IMG/VR virus record: IMGVR_UViG_3300037840_000265
Location: 1-50,415 of that record
Length of the DNA stretch: 50,415 bases
Source: a virus
Strand: one strand, 5' to 3'
Below are positions 8,139 to 15,137 of the stretch, one piece after another. The notes under the pieces are model-generated. The model was not told where the DNA came from, made no database searches, and saw only the letters and a program-made list of their open reading frames with translations. The translations under genes and the position numbers were made by a program. The stretch's first letter is position 1. Each line of letters starts with the position of its first letter.

Positions 8139-8204
8139 TTAGAAGCACAGAACCAGGACCGCGTAGGCGACGATCAGGGTGGCGAGAACGAGTTCGGTTT
8201 TCAT
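8139..8204 (-). CDS. 21-residue single-span membrane peptide
   Basis: A very short frame, MKTELVLATLIVAYAVLVLC plus F. GGAG lies 9 nt upstream. Its TAA and the next gene's AAGGAG run together (TAAGGAG), showing it is part of the translated operon. Residues 5-21 form one hydrophobic helix. It is the first gene after the leftward promoter. A membrane-perturbing or leader role is possible; the function is unknown. Confidence 0.55.
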   Translation of the reverse strand: MKTELVLATLIVAYAVLVLCF

Positions 8205-8275
8205 CGCGTGGACTCCGTTGCGGTTTCAATCCGCCCCCAACCGTTGAGCCAGGGGAAACTTATCACTACCATTTC

Positions 8276-8303
8276 ATTTTACTGTGATCTTTCCCGGTGT
8301 CAA
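8276..8303 (-). promoter_or_regulatory. Leftward sigma70-type promoter of the left accessory island
   Basis: On the - strand, TTGACA (8298-8303) is followed after 16 bp by TAAAAT (8276-8281). It faces away from the ribbon-helix-helix gene and overlaps its operator repeats. Confidence 0.75.
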
Positions 8304-8327
8304 TAGGCGAACGGGAATTTTCCCGGT
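8290..8327. promoter_or_regulatory. Probable operator between divergent promoters
   Basis: TTTCCCGGT occurs twice in direct orientation (8290-8298 and 8319-8327). The second copy forms an inverted repeat with CGGGAA at 8312-8317. The sites overlap the leftward -35 and sit just upstream of the rightward -35. The ribbon-helix-helix protein encoded next door is the natural candidate ligand. Confidence 0.6.
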
Positions 8328-8337
8328 ATTTTTTCTG

Positions 8338-8366
8338 TTGACATTTCTCCTGGAATTGCCGATACT
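8338..8366 (+). promoter_or_regulatory. Rightward sigma70-type promoter of the ribbon-helix-helix gene
   Basis: TTGACA, 17 bp, then GATACT, about 20 nt before the ATG at 8388. It is divergent from the promoter at 8276-8303. Confidence 0.75.
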
Positions 8367-8387
8367 TACGGCTGGAGGAACGAACCG

Positions 8388-8600
8388 ATGCACCCAGATG
8401 ACATGCGTATCGACGTGCGGCTCAAATCTTGGCTCAGGGATAAACTCGCCGCGCTTGCCGCGAAGGAAGGCGTACCGCTAAACGATATGGCCGTCCGAGC
8501 TATCGAGGTTATGTGCGAATGTGAACCGGGAGCCGGCCTGCCAACGCTGCAACGAGTCGGACGGAAGCCAGCGAAATCCAAGAATCAGCGTGGGAAATAA
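8388..8600 (+). CDS. Ribbon-helix-helix (Arc/MetJ-type) regulator
   Basis: A 70-aa protein. MRIDVRLKSWLRDKLAALA followed by KEGVPLNDMAVRAIEVM is a short beta ribbon and two helices, the RHH DNA-binding fold used by Arc-like repressors as dimers. The C-terminus is basic. GGAGG lies 8 nt upstream. It is one of only four + strand genes in the window, and its promoter region carries TTTCCCGGT repeats, so autoregulation together with repression of the divergent island is inferred. Confidence 0.8.
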   Translation: MHPDDMRIDVRLKSWLRDKLAALAAKEGVPLNDMAVRAIEVMCECEPGAGLPTLQRVGRKPAKSKNQRGK

Positions 8601-8604
8601 ACAC

Positions 8605-8991
8605 CTACGCTATCTCCAAACTTCCTTCGTTATCTTCGCTACGTGCCTCAGCGCCGACAATCCACATTGTTTGTAGCCCGTGTTCACCGCCCGCGCTGGC
8701 CTCTCGCGTGATGCGCATTATCGTTGTCGTCGCGCCGGCACCGCTGCCGACTGTCCACGCCACCCGCTCATTCAGCGACAACTGCGGATCGCTCGCGAAG
8801 TAAATATCGTGCGGTATCACCGCCCCGCGTTGTCCTTGTTGCGTATCGACGTTGCCGGGCTTGGGAACCACGCGACAAGCGAGCGTCCGCGCGACGGTGA
8901 ACGTCCGCTGAGGAACCATGCTGCCTGACATTTGCACGGCCTGCAATAAGACCTGGATCGAATGCACCGAGGCTAACGCCGCGTAACTCAT
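8605..8991 (-). CDS. Head-tail connector region protein (head closure-like)
   Basis: A 128-aa protein with a beta-rich centre (IPHDIYFASDPQLSLNERVAWTV, TTTIMRITREA). Its start overlaps the previous stop as TGATG. By size and by position downstream of a gp6-like connector it may be a head-closure protein, but sequence motifs alone do not prove this. Confidence 0.6.
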   Translation of the reverse strand: MSYAALASVHSIQVLLQAVQMSGSMVPQRTFTVARTLACRVVPKPGNVDTQQGQRGAVIPHDIYFASDPQLSLNERVAWTVGSGAGATTTIMRITREASAGGEHGLQTMWIVGAEARSEDNEGSLEIA

Positions 8992-9197
8992 CAACCGCCT
9001 CGCTTTCGGTCCCACGCGCTGCGGCGCACCTCGCTCGTTTCCTTGACGATCAGCGCCTTCATCCGCTGGTGCCAAATCTCTTCGCTGAGGCCGAGTAATG
9101 ACTCGAATGCAACTTCGCGCCGCAATTTCATTTCCTCCGCGTCAGGCGGATAAACTTTGTCCCAATCGCAGTCCCGCGCCCGATGATGATTGCCCAT
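8991..9197 (-). CDS. Small hypothetical protein in the connector operon
   Basis: A 68-aa charged helical protein (VAFESLLGLSEEIWHQRMKALI). GGAG lies before the ATG and the gene couples to the next by TGATG. No family recognised. Confidence 0.6.
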   Translation of the reverse strand: MGNHHRARDCDWDKVYPPDAEEMKLRREVAFESLLGLSEEIWHQRMKALIVKETSEVRRSAWDRKRGG

Positions 9198-9234
9198 CGC
9201 GGTCTCCTACCCGCCTCACTCTGCCGTCCGAACG

Positions 9235-10008
9235 TTACGCCACAAAAGCCCCAATATTCATCCACTGTTCCACCTGTTGCACCGCCGTCGGCGGCAGTGA
9301 CCGACACAGCGGCGCCGTCGCTTCCGCCACGCTGGCCGCATAACTCTGCGACCACCCCGACAAACTCTCACTCGTGACCGCCCCGCCCCCGGCACCCGTA
9401 ATCGGGTTGGGGCGCGTGTTCTTCCACCCCGTGAACCACGCGACGGCGGCAATGTTTATCGCTTCCTTGAACTCCGTGTACTGTGTCGCCAATTCCTGTT
9501 CCGTGAAACCAGCCGAGTATTGCACGCGGATAGCCCGGTCCACGCTGCACCAAATACCGAAGCGGCGAATCACCAGACCAGTGCGACTGAAACCAGCGTA
9601 GCGTTCGTCGGGTTGATACTCTGCCCCCGCCGTCAAGAGGTAGGGTGCAGAAAAGTCCGGCGGGTAGGTGTTCCAGGCCGCGCTGTTCTCGTAGATGTTC
9701 GTGATCGACCGCACCGGCACGTTGCGCAGCGGCAGATACCGCTTGTCGAGCCACTCGTATTCGACCGGCATAACGCGCTGATTAACTACCTCATACTGGT
9801 CAATTAGCAGGTCTTGCGGCCACTGCAACCCACGGTCAGGGTAGTATTCGTCGTAGTCCGCCTGCAAGATGCCGTCCCAGCCGAGCAAGCGACACAAGCG
9901 ACGTTCCGCGCGAGCGACAAGCAGGTCAACGAGGCCAAGGTCCTGCGCGGAGACCGTGCCGCCCATGCCGAGCAAGGTGAGCACTTCGGAGCGCGATCCA
10001 ACGGCCAT
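9235..10008 (-). CDS. Head-tail connector protein (gp6-like)
   Basis: A 257-aa protein. An N-terminal helical part (VDLLVARAERRLCRLLGWD) leads to a beta domain with the motif YLPLRNVPVRSITNIYEN and RIQYSAGFTE-like residues (IRVQYSAGFTEQELA). A helix follows (EAINIAAVAWFTG). This pattern is typical of phage gp6-like head-tail connectors, where 'LP..PV.SI..VY' and 'YxAG' recur. It would form the ring under the portal. GGGGGA lies before the ATG. Confidence 0.8.
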   Translation of the reverse strand: MAVGSRSEVLTLLGMGGTVSAQDLGLVDLLVARAERRLCRLLGWDGILQADYDEYYPDRGLQWPQDLLIDQYEVVNQRVMPVEYEWLDKRYLPLRNVPVRSITNIYENSAAWNTYPPDFSAPYLLTAGAEYQPDERYAGFSRTGLVIRRFGIWCSVDRAIRVQYSAGFTEQELATQYTEFKEAINIAAVAWFTGWKNTRPNPITGAGGGAVTSESLSGWSQSYAASVAEATAPLCRSLPPTAVQQVEQWMNIGAFVA

Positions 10009-10012
10009 GGCG

Positions 10013-10408
10013 TTAATCCCCCGTGGAGCCCGTCATTTCGCCCAAGATGTGAAGCACGCCAGAATCAGCCGAACGATTCGCCACCGGGCTCACGGTGTTG
10101 TCCACCTGGAGGACTTCCACGTCGAAGCAACCTTGGCCAATGGCCAAGGTGTCGGCCTCGAGCAGCGACACCTGATAGGTCGCCGGCACAGCTGGTGGAC
10201 CGGCGGCGCCGCGGCCCGTGACCGTAAGCGTGCTGCCGTTGGCCGTTGGCGTTGTGGACACCATGTCGAGCAGCGGGGCGTTGCCGCGACCGATCTTGAG
10301 CCGCAGTTCGTCGTTGGGGCCGAGAACAAAACCTACGCCGGACACGGCGTAGAGGGAACCGCTGAACGCCCTCGCCCGGCCGGCGCCGACAGTAATCTCA
10401 AATGGCAT
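10013..10408 (-). CDS. Beta-rich virion-associated protein
   Basis: A 131-aa protein, almost wholly beta (MPFEITVGAGRARAF, ELRLKIGRG, GSTLTVTGRG, FDVEVLQVDNTV). No family recognised. Its place between the fibre-like and connector genes argues for a structural or decoration role. Confidence 0.6.
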   Translation of the reverse strand: MPFEITVGAGRARAFSGSLYAVSGVGFVLGPNDELRLKIGRGNAPLLDMVSTTPTANGSTLTVTGRGAAGPPAVPATYQVSLLEADTLAIGQGCFDVEVLQVDNTVSPVANRSADSGVLHILGEMTGSTGD

Positions 10409-10420
10409 AGTAAGTTTCCC

Positions 10421-10639
10421 CTATTGGACGGTGCCACCCGCTGGCCCCACGGGTCCTAACATGCCGCAGCCAACCGCAGAAAGAGTGGACGCGCCGGGGC
10501 CGGTGACCTGGAGGGTTGCGGAACCGAGGAATTGCGAGATGGTCGTTGGCGGCGGAGGTGGTGGAGGCGGGGATAATCCACCGCCCGCTTTCGGCCACCA
10601 ATCACCCCACCAGTTTGTAGCCCACCAACGACCCCACAC
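10421..10639 (-). CDS. Trp-rich/polyproline small protein
   Basis: A 72-aa protein starting at GTG 10639 with GGAG 7 nt upstream. The N-terminus is Trp-rich (WGRWWATNWWGDWW), then eight prolines, then a short beta C-terminus with GPVGPAG. Such W-rich small proteins recur beside fibre-like genes in phages; the function is unknown. It follows the fibre-like gene by 12 nt. Confidence 0.6.
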   Translation of the reverse strand: MWGRWWATNWWGDWWPKAGGGLSPPPPPPPPTTISQFLGSATLQVTGPGASTLSAVGCGMLGPVGPAGGTVQ

Positions 10640-10651
10640 AGGAAATCTCCG

Positions 10652-12913
10652 CTAGGAATTATCCCAGGAAAGCGAACTACGATTCCCCTGTCCGTCATCG
10701 GTGCCACCAACCCGCGTTTTCGTACCCGCCGGATTCTTAACCGCTACCGTTGAAGTTCCCATGCCGGTTGTGATGCCGGCCGCCATGCCGAGCATTTGCT
10801 TCATGACCCCCTGGAACGTGAAGGCGGGCGCGGACCCGGACGCCGGTTCCACGATGGCCGGGAACAGTTCGGCCACCGGATCGGCGTACCAGGCGGGCGC
10901 CGATCCAAAACTTCCAGTAACGAGGAAACCGGCCGGCGGGTTGGCGGGCAACACTACGGCGCTGGTGACGCTGGCGACACTGCCGGCGACGTTGCCGAGG
11001 AGGTTTCCCCCGACATTTCCTGTAACCGATCCAACAGCGCCAACGACGCTGCCGACACTTCCAGCAACGCTTGCCGCGATGACGCCATTGCCGACAAGAG
11101 AGCTTCCGCCTCCTCCGAGAACTTTGCCAGCGACATCCCCGGACACGTTGCCTGCAACTGACCCAACCGAACCTGTAACTGACCCAACGCTTCCTGTGAC
11201 TGAGCCAACCGACCCTGCAACACTTGCTGCGATAACTCCGCTTCCGCTAAGCGCGGATGAGCCGCCGCCAAGGACTTTGCCCTGGACATCCCCGACGACA
11301 CTGCCGGCGACGTTGCCTGTAACGCTGCCCACAGACCCTGCAACGCTGCCCACTGCCCCTGTAACGGAGCCCACGCTGCCTGAAAGATTGCCTGTAACAT
11401 TGCCTGTTATGCCTCCCGTAAGGTTGAAAGTGAGAGTTGAGGCGGTTGTCTGCACGTCCGCCTGGACGTAGCCAGTCGTGTTGTCAATCGAAAGGATACC
11501 GAAGTTTGTCGGGAACGTGATGCCCGCGATGGACCCAACGGCTCCGGTCACCGAGCCAACCGCCCCCGTGACGCTGCCAACAGAGGTTTTCACCGACGCG
11601 ATGTCGGCCGACACGGACGCGCCGGCCGGTACCCCCAGACGGGTAAAACTGTTACCCGTCAGGTAGTTGCCCATGATGTAGCCGGCCTGGCCAGACGTGT
11701 AAGACCCTGGCAGAGTCGTCGCCCACGGGTCTCCGGCACTGCCGGCGGCGTTCAACGCTCCCCCGAACGTCCCGCCGGTGGTGTGGCCGCTGATGGAACC
11801 GTCCCACACCGCTGAGGTCAGCGCCCCTGAGGCAATGCCGGCCGCCGTGATCCAGTTGCTGGGGATACTCGGGAGCGTGACGGCCGCCGTCACCGACGCC
11901 ACTGAACCAACCACGTTGCCGCCAAGATTGCCCGTCACGCTGCCGACCGCTCCGGTAACGGAACCGACCGAACCGGAGAGGCTTCCCGTTAAGTTAACCG
12001 TCCAGGCGGTCACGTTCGCCAGGCCGCCCGAGGGGAGCGTCAGCGGCGTCGTGGTCGCGTTGAAATCGTAGCCGGCCGAAACGGTTGTCGTCCCGCCGTG
12101 CGTGATGCGGAGGCCGTCGCCCGAGCCGTTCGTGCTGGCCGCTCCTGCCCCACCGAGCCCATTGATGCCGACGCCAGCGAGTCCTCCGCTGGTCGTGTCG
12201 GCCGCCCCCCCCTGTGCATTGATGCCGTGGCCGGCCGCCGTGCTGGTGCTCGCCGCGTGGCCGACGGCATTGATCCCATGACCGCCGGCTGCGTTGCTGA
12301 GGATGTTGATCCCGTGGCCACCGTTGCTTGGGTTCCCAATCTTGATGGTGTCTGCCGTGACCGAGCCGCTAAGCCAAAGACAACTGCGCGTGCTGTCTGC
12401 AACAGAAACCACAATGCCGCTGCCCCCCGATGAGCCACCTTCGATAAAGACACCATCTAGGCCGGTGGTAGCGTCAACCTCCAACATTCCGAAGCCGTTG
12501 TCACTGGCCGTCAGGGCCAGGCCGCCTGTGAGAATCACGCGGCCGGTGTTGCTGCCGACCTTGAGCAACCCGCCGCTCGCCCCCGCCGCGGTCTGGATTG
12601 GCAGCGGCGTGGTGATGATGGTTTTCTCTACCGGCACATCGCCCGTGGCCACAAACAAAAAGGAGACTTCCGCACCATTGGTCTCGGCCTGGAGGGGCGC
12701 GTAATCGTATTGTCCGTTGCCCAAGTTCGTCACTGTTCCGCCGCCCGTGCCCTGGGTGCCCCCGTTGATGCTGTAGTAGACCGTAACGGTGGCGCTGGTG
12801 TCGGCCGCTCCCGTGGAGGCGACGACGAGGCAGAAACCAAGGTGTTGGCCGGCTTGATTTAAGAGAAAAATCGGCAGGCCCTCCCACCTTGACGAAGCAC
12901 ATGCCTTGATGTA
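10652..12913 (-). CDS. Fibre-like beta-repeat protein, start separated by a mobile gene
   Basis: The frame is open for 753 codons from a TAC just after a stop at 12914-12916. The N-terminal sequence (GLPIFLLNQAGQHLGFCLVV, then VTVYYSINGG and VTNLGNGQYDY) looks genuine but has no ATG/GTG/TTG before 12733. The middle has GHGINA-type repeats. The C-terminal half is made of GSVTGAVGSVTG pentads with two copies of a GKVLGGGxSxLxGxGVIAAS module, as in beta-helical fibre stalks. The likely original TTG start lies at 13663 beyond the HNH-like insertion. ATT at about 12871 behind GGGAGG is a possible rescue start. Confidence 0.75.
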   Translation of the reverse strand, partial: YIKACASSRWEGLPIFLLNQAGQHLGFCLVVASTGAADTSATVTVYYSINGGTQGTGGGTVTNLGNGQYDYAPLQAETNGAEVSFLFVATGDVPVEKTIITTPLPIQTAAGASGGLLKVGSNTGRVILTGGLALTASDNGFGMLEVDATTGLDGVFIEGGSSGGSGIVVSVADSTRSCLWLSGSVTADTIKIGNPSNGGHGINILSNAAGGHGINAVGHAASTSTAAGHGINAQGGAADTTSGGLAGVGINGLGGAGAASTNGSGDGLRITHGGTTTVSAGYDFNATTTPLTLPSGGLANVTAWTVNLTGSLSGSVGSVTGAVGSVTGNLGGNVVGSVASVTAAVTLPSIPSNWITAAGIASGALTSAVWDGSISGHTTGGTFGGALNAAGSAGDPWATTLPGSYTSGQAGYIMGNYLTGNSFTRLGVPAGASVSADIASVKTSVGSVTGAVGSVTGAVGSIAGITFPTNFGILSIDNTTGYVQADVQTTASTLTFNLTGGITGNVTGNLSGSVGSVTGAVGSVAGSVGSVTGNVAGSVVGDVQGKVLGGGSSALSGSGVIAASVAGSVGSVTGSVGSVTGSVGSVAGNVSGDVAGKVLGGGGSSLVGNGVIAASVAGSVGSVVGAVGSVTGNVGGNLLGNVAGSVASVTSAVVLPANPPAGFLVTGSFGSAPAWYADPVAELFPAIVEPASGSAPAFTFQGVMKQMLGMAAGITTGMGTSTVAVKNPAGTKTRVGGTDDGQGNRSSLSWDNS

Positions 12914-12917
12914 CTAT
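12889..12917 (+). promoter_or_regulatory. Promoter of the HNH-like gene
   Basis: TTGACG, 17 bp, then TACTAT on the + strand. The -35 and spacer overlap the fibre-gene codons on the other strand. Confidence 0.65.
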
Positions 12918-12954
12918 TAAGGCAGATACAACGTCCCTTTACAGGATAATCATC

Positions 12955-13623
12955 ATGCCATACCGAAGAAAGTCTGGACCCATCGTTGACAAGCGCTATG
13001 GCCGTTTGCTCGTCCTCAAAGAACTGCCAACATCTGCGACCGATAACTACACCCGATGGATTGTCGTTCGTTGCGATTGCGGAGTCGAGAAAACGATCAA
13101 TGCAAACAACGTGTTGTCGGGAACTACTACATCGTGCGGCTGCTGGCAAAGCGAGCGCATGGCCGGCATGGCCAAGGCCCTTGGGTTGGGAGGCAAGAAA
13201 ACGCATGGCATGACCAATACTCACGTTTGGCGGATTTGGCGGTCCATGATAAACCGATGCGAAAGGCCAGCGGACATTAGTTACCCGAATTACGGAGGCC
13301 GCGGCATCGTGGTTTGCGACCGCTGGCGCGAGTCTTTCGAGGCGTTCCTTGCCGATATGGGCGAACCGACTACGACCAAGCATTCCATTGATCGCTATCC
13401 CAACAAGGACGGCAACTATGAGCCCGGCAACTGCCGATGGGCAACGGCAGAGGAACAACAGAACAACACACGCAAAAATCGTCTTATTACGATTGACGGC
13501 ACAACTAAAACCTTGGCCCAGTGGTGCCGCGTTACTGGCGTCCCATACGGCGCAGCAAGCCGTCGCATCCACGTCATGGGATGGGAGGAAGCGAGAGCCG
13601 TCACTCAGCCTGTTCGCCAGTAG
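12955..13623 (+). CDS. HNH-like homing-type endonuclease
   Basis: A 222-aa protein with its own promoter and an AGGA before the ATG. Residues 10-62 form a Cys module (WIVVRCDCG...TTSCGCW). The core has HGMTNTHVWRIWRSMINRC, YGGRGIVVCDRW, then SIDRYPNKDGNYEPGNCRWA and EEQQNN. This is a family frequent in phages and annotated as HNH/AP2-associated endonucleases. A DNA-recognition tail follows (TLAQWCRVTGVPYGAASRRI). It lies on the + strand against leftward structural genes and interrupts the start of the fibre gene, as expected of a mobile homing gene. Confidence 0.8.
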   Translation: MPYRRKSGPIVDKRYGRLLVLKELPTSATDNYTRWIVVRCDCGVEKTINANNVLSGTTTSCGCWQSERMAGMAKALGLGGKKTHGMTNTHVWRIWRSMINRCERPADISYPNYGGRGIVVCDRWRESFEAFLADMGEPTTTKHSIDRYPNKDGNYEPGNCRWATAEEQQNNTRKNRLITIDGTTKTLAQWCRVTGVPYGAASRRIHVMGWEEARAVTQPVRQ

Positions 13624-13651
13624 GAACATTACCCACCTACCTTGTCGCTTA

Positions 13652-13663
13652 CGTCAGCGTCAA
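13652..13663 (-). other. Orphan start of the interrupted fibre gene (TTG ACG CTG ACG)
   Basis: Twelve bases after the upstream stop there is a TTG with GGAG 8 nt before it. Only four codons follow before TAA. Joined to the TAC at 12913 they would give an N-terminus M-T-L-T-Y-I-K that runs smoothly into the fibre frame. The intervening 738 bp contain the HNH-like gene. Confidence 0.45.
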
Positions 13664-13675
13664 CGAACCCGCTCC

Positions 13676-13939
13676 TTACGTGGGCGGATTCGCGGCCAGC
13701 GCCTGCACCTGGGCAGCCAGCGCTGCCACCTGGGCCTGGAGGGCCTGCACGGCCGCCAGCGAGGTCTGGGCCGATTGCTGCTGGGCCGCCTGGGCCGCAG
13801 CCACCTTGGCCTGGGCAATCACAATCTGCATTTGCAGGCTCGCAGCTTGCAGGAACCAGGTAAAGGTTGCTGCGTCGGGAAATACGCTGTTGATTGCGGC
13901 CAGGACATCGGCGTCCTGGAGCGTGCCGGGTAGGGGCAT
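13676..13939 (-). CDS. Ala/Gln-rich coiled-coil protein
   Basis: An 87-aa protein: a short N-terminal cap (MPLPGTLQDADVLAAINSVF) followed by a long Ala/Gln helix forming a coiled coil (QIVIAQAKVAAAQAAQQQS onward). AGGAG lies 9 nt before the ATG. It sits between two virion-type genes; a minor structural or chaperone role is inferred. Confidence 0.65.
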   Translation of the reverse strand: MPLPGTLQDADVLAAINSVFPDAATFTWFLQAASLQMQIVIAQAKVAAAQAAQQQSAQTSLAAVQALQAQVAALAAQVQALAANPPT

Positions 13940-13951
13940 GTGCTGGTTCTC

Positions 13952-14797
13952 CTAATAAATTCCGCTGCCAATCAGGGTCTGCCGGGCCGCGCGGGTGCCG
14001 GCGGCGGGACCGCCTCCACCGCCACCGCCGGCAACAAAACTGGCGATGCCCGTTGCTCCGCCCTGGCTCCAGGTCGGGTTGGTGGCTGTGGGACTGCCCT
14101 GGATCAGGTAGGCCAGAGCCCCGCCGTAACAGACGCCACCTGTGAGCGGGTATTGCCCCGTGATCGTGTAGGATGAGTCAATCGTCACCGTGCCGCTAAG
14201 GTTGCCGCTGAGGCCACAAATAATCAACTCGCCAGCGTTGGTTGGCGTGATACTGCCCGGTTGCGTGACGGTTCCGGTGCTTCCGTTGGTTTGGTCAAGA
14301 ACGGAGGTGGTGGCTGCTCCCGACCATGCCGTGATGTAAAGCCCAGGGAAAGCCGAGGTTGTGGCGAACGTGTGCCCGCTGCCGACGTAAGGCGGATTTT
14401 CGACGTAAAGAATGGTCGTTTGCGAGCCGCTGGGATCGTTGTAGGTGGCCAGTGCGGTCCAGGTGTTGCTGTGTCCTCCAACGCTGTCGCTGATGTTGTA
14501 ACCGACCTGGGCGGAGCTGAGAACGGCGACGAGCAAGTTTGCCCCCGTCGTGTCGATCCCGGAGGAGGTTCCGTTCGTTTTGGTGCTTGCCACCAAGTTC
14601 CATGTGTAGTGACACTGCACGCTCCGTATGTCCGCCGCAACCTCCTCATCCGTCGGCCACCCGTCCCCGTGCTGCCGCGCCGGGAGCGTCTGCGTCCGCG
14701 AGCCACCCCGCACGCGCCCCCGCCACGCCAGGGCATCGGCCACGGCGGCCGGGCTGGCGTCACGCAGGGGATCGGGGGCGAGGGAGCGGCGACGCAT
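13952..14797 (-). CDS. Virion structural protein with Gly-rich C-terminus
   Basis: About 281 aa. A basic N-terminus is followed by WPTDEEVAADIRSV (about residues 45-58), also found near the start of the 465-aa structural protein at 15138. The rest is a beta-sandwich-like domain (LLVAVLSSAQVG, GGHSNTWTALATYN, ILYVENPP) ending in a run of seven glycines and a short tail. The start is the ATG at 14797, since the longer frame reads through a terminator hairpin. It may be a decoration or fibre-attachment protein. Confidence 0.65.
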   Translation of the reverse strand: MRRRSLAPDPLRDASPAAVADALAWRGRVRGGSRTQTLPARQHGDGWPTDEEVAADIRSVQCHYTWNLVASTKTNGTSSGIDTTGANLLVAVLSSAQVGYNISDSVGGHSNTWTALATYNDPSGSQTTILYVENPPYVGSGHTFATTSAFPGLYITAWSGAATTSVLDQTNGSTGTVTQPGSITPTNAGELIICGLSGNLSGTVTIDSSYTITGQYPLTGGVCYGGALAYLIQGSPTATNPTWSQGGATGIASFVAGGGGGGGPAAGTRAARQTLIGSGIY

Positions 14798-14806
14798 GGG
14801 GGTACC

Positions 14807-14845
14807 AATAAAAACGGCGGGCTGGGTCAACAGCCCTCGCCCGCC
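14807..14845 (-). terminator. Intrinsic terminator in the leader of the 281-aa structural gene
   Basis: The GGCGGGC / GCCCGCC stem, with an additional inner stem, is followed on the - strand by GTTTTTATT. It ends 10 nt before the ATG of the next gene. Confidence 0.75.
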
Positions 14846-14870
14846 ACAAAAACCAGTTTGCACGCCTGGG

Positions 14871-15020
14871 TTATTTTGCCCTCAGCCCTTGCCGCCCCGT
14901 TCCGCCACACGCTGGGCACGGCAACGTTACAGTCTGCCCATCTCGCTTCGCCTCAACCGTCTTGCGACCGCCGCACGTCCGGCACACCGCTTGACTTTGC
15001 TCGGCAGGTCGCAGGGCCAT
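14871..15020 (-). CDS. DnaJ-type zinc-finger miniprotein (49 aa)
   Basis: A 49-aa protein with CRTCGG at residues 13-18 and CPACGGTG near residue 35. These are two CxxCGG repeats like those of the DnaJ Cys-rich domain. GAAGG lies 8 nt before the ATG. There is no J-domain. Such stand-alone modules may bind metal and partner proteins or RNA. An alternative Cys-containing frame starting about 70 nt upstream is less convincing. Confidence 0.6.
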   Translation of the reverse strand: MALRPAEQSQAVCRTCGGRKTVEAKRDGQTVTLPCPACGGTGRQGLRAK

Positions 15021-15137
15021 GGAAAACGCCTTCGGCGGAAAAGGAGAAAAGGACCGCCCGCCGCCGGCCCGTCAGAGCACAGCGGCAAGCGGCACCTCTG
15101 GCACGCATCGCGTCCAATTAAGGACTAATACTATCGT

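Noticed and set aside
10700-11471. Long open frame on the + strand opposite the fibre gene
   Set aside because: It is the complement of the Gly/Ser/Val repeat and shows only a Pro/Thr repeat with no ribosome site.
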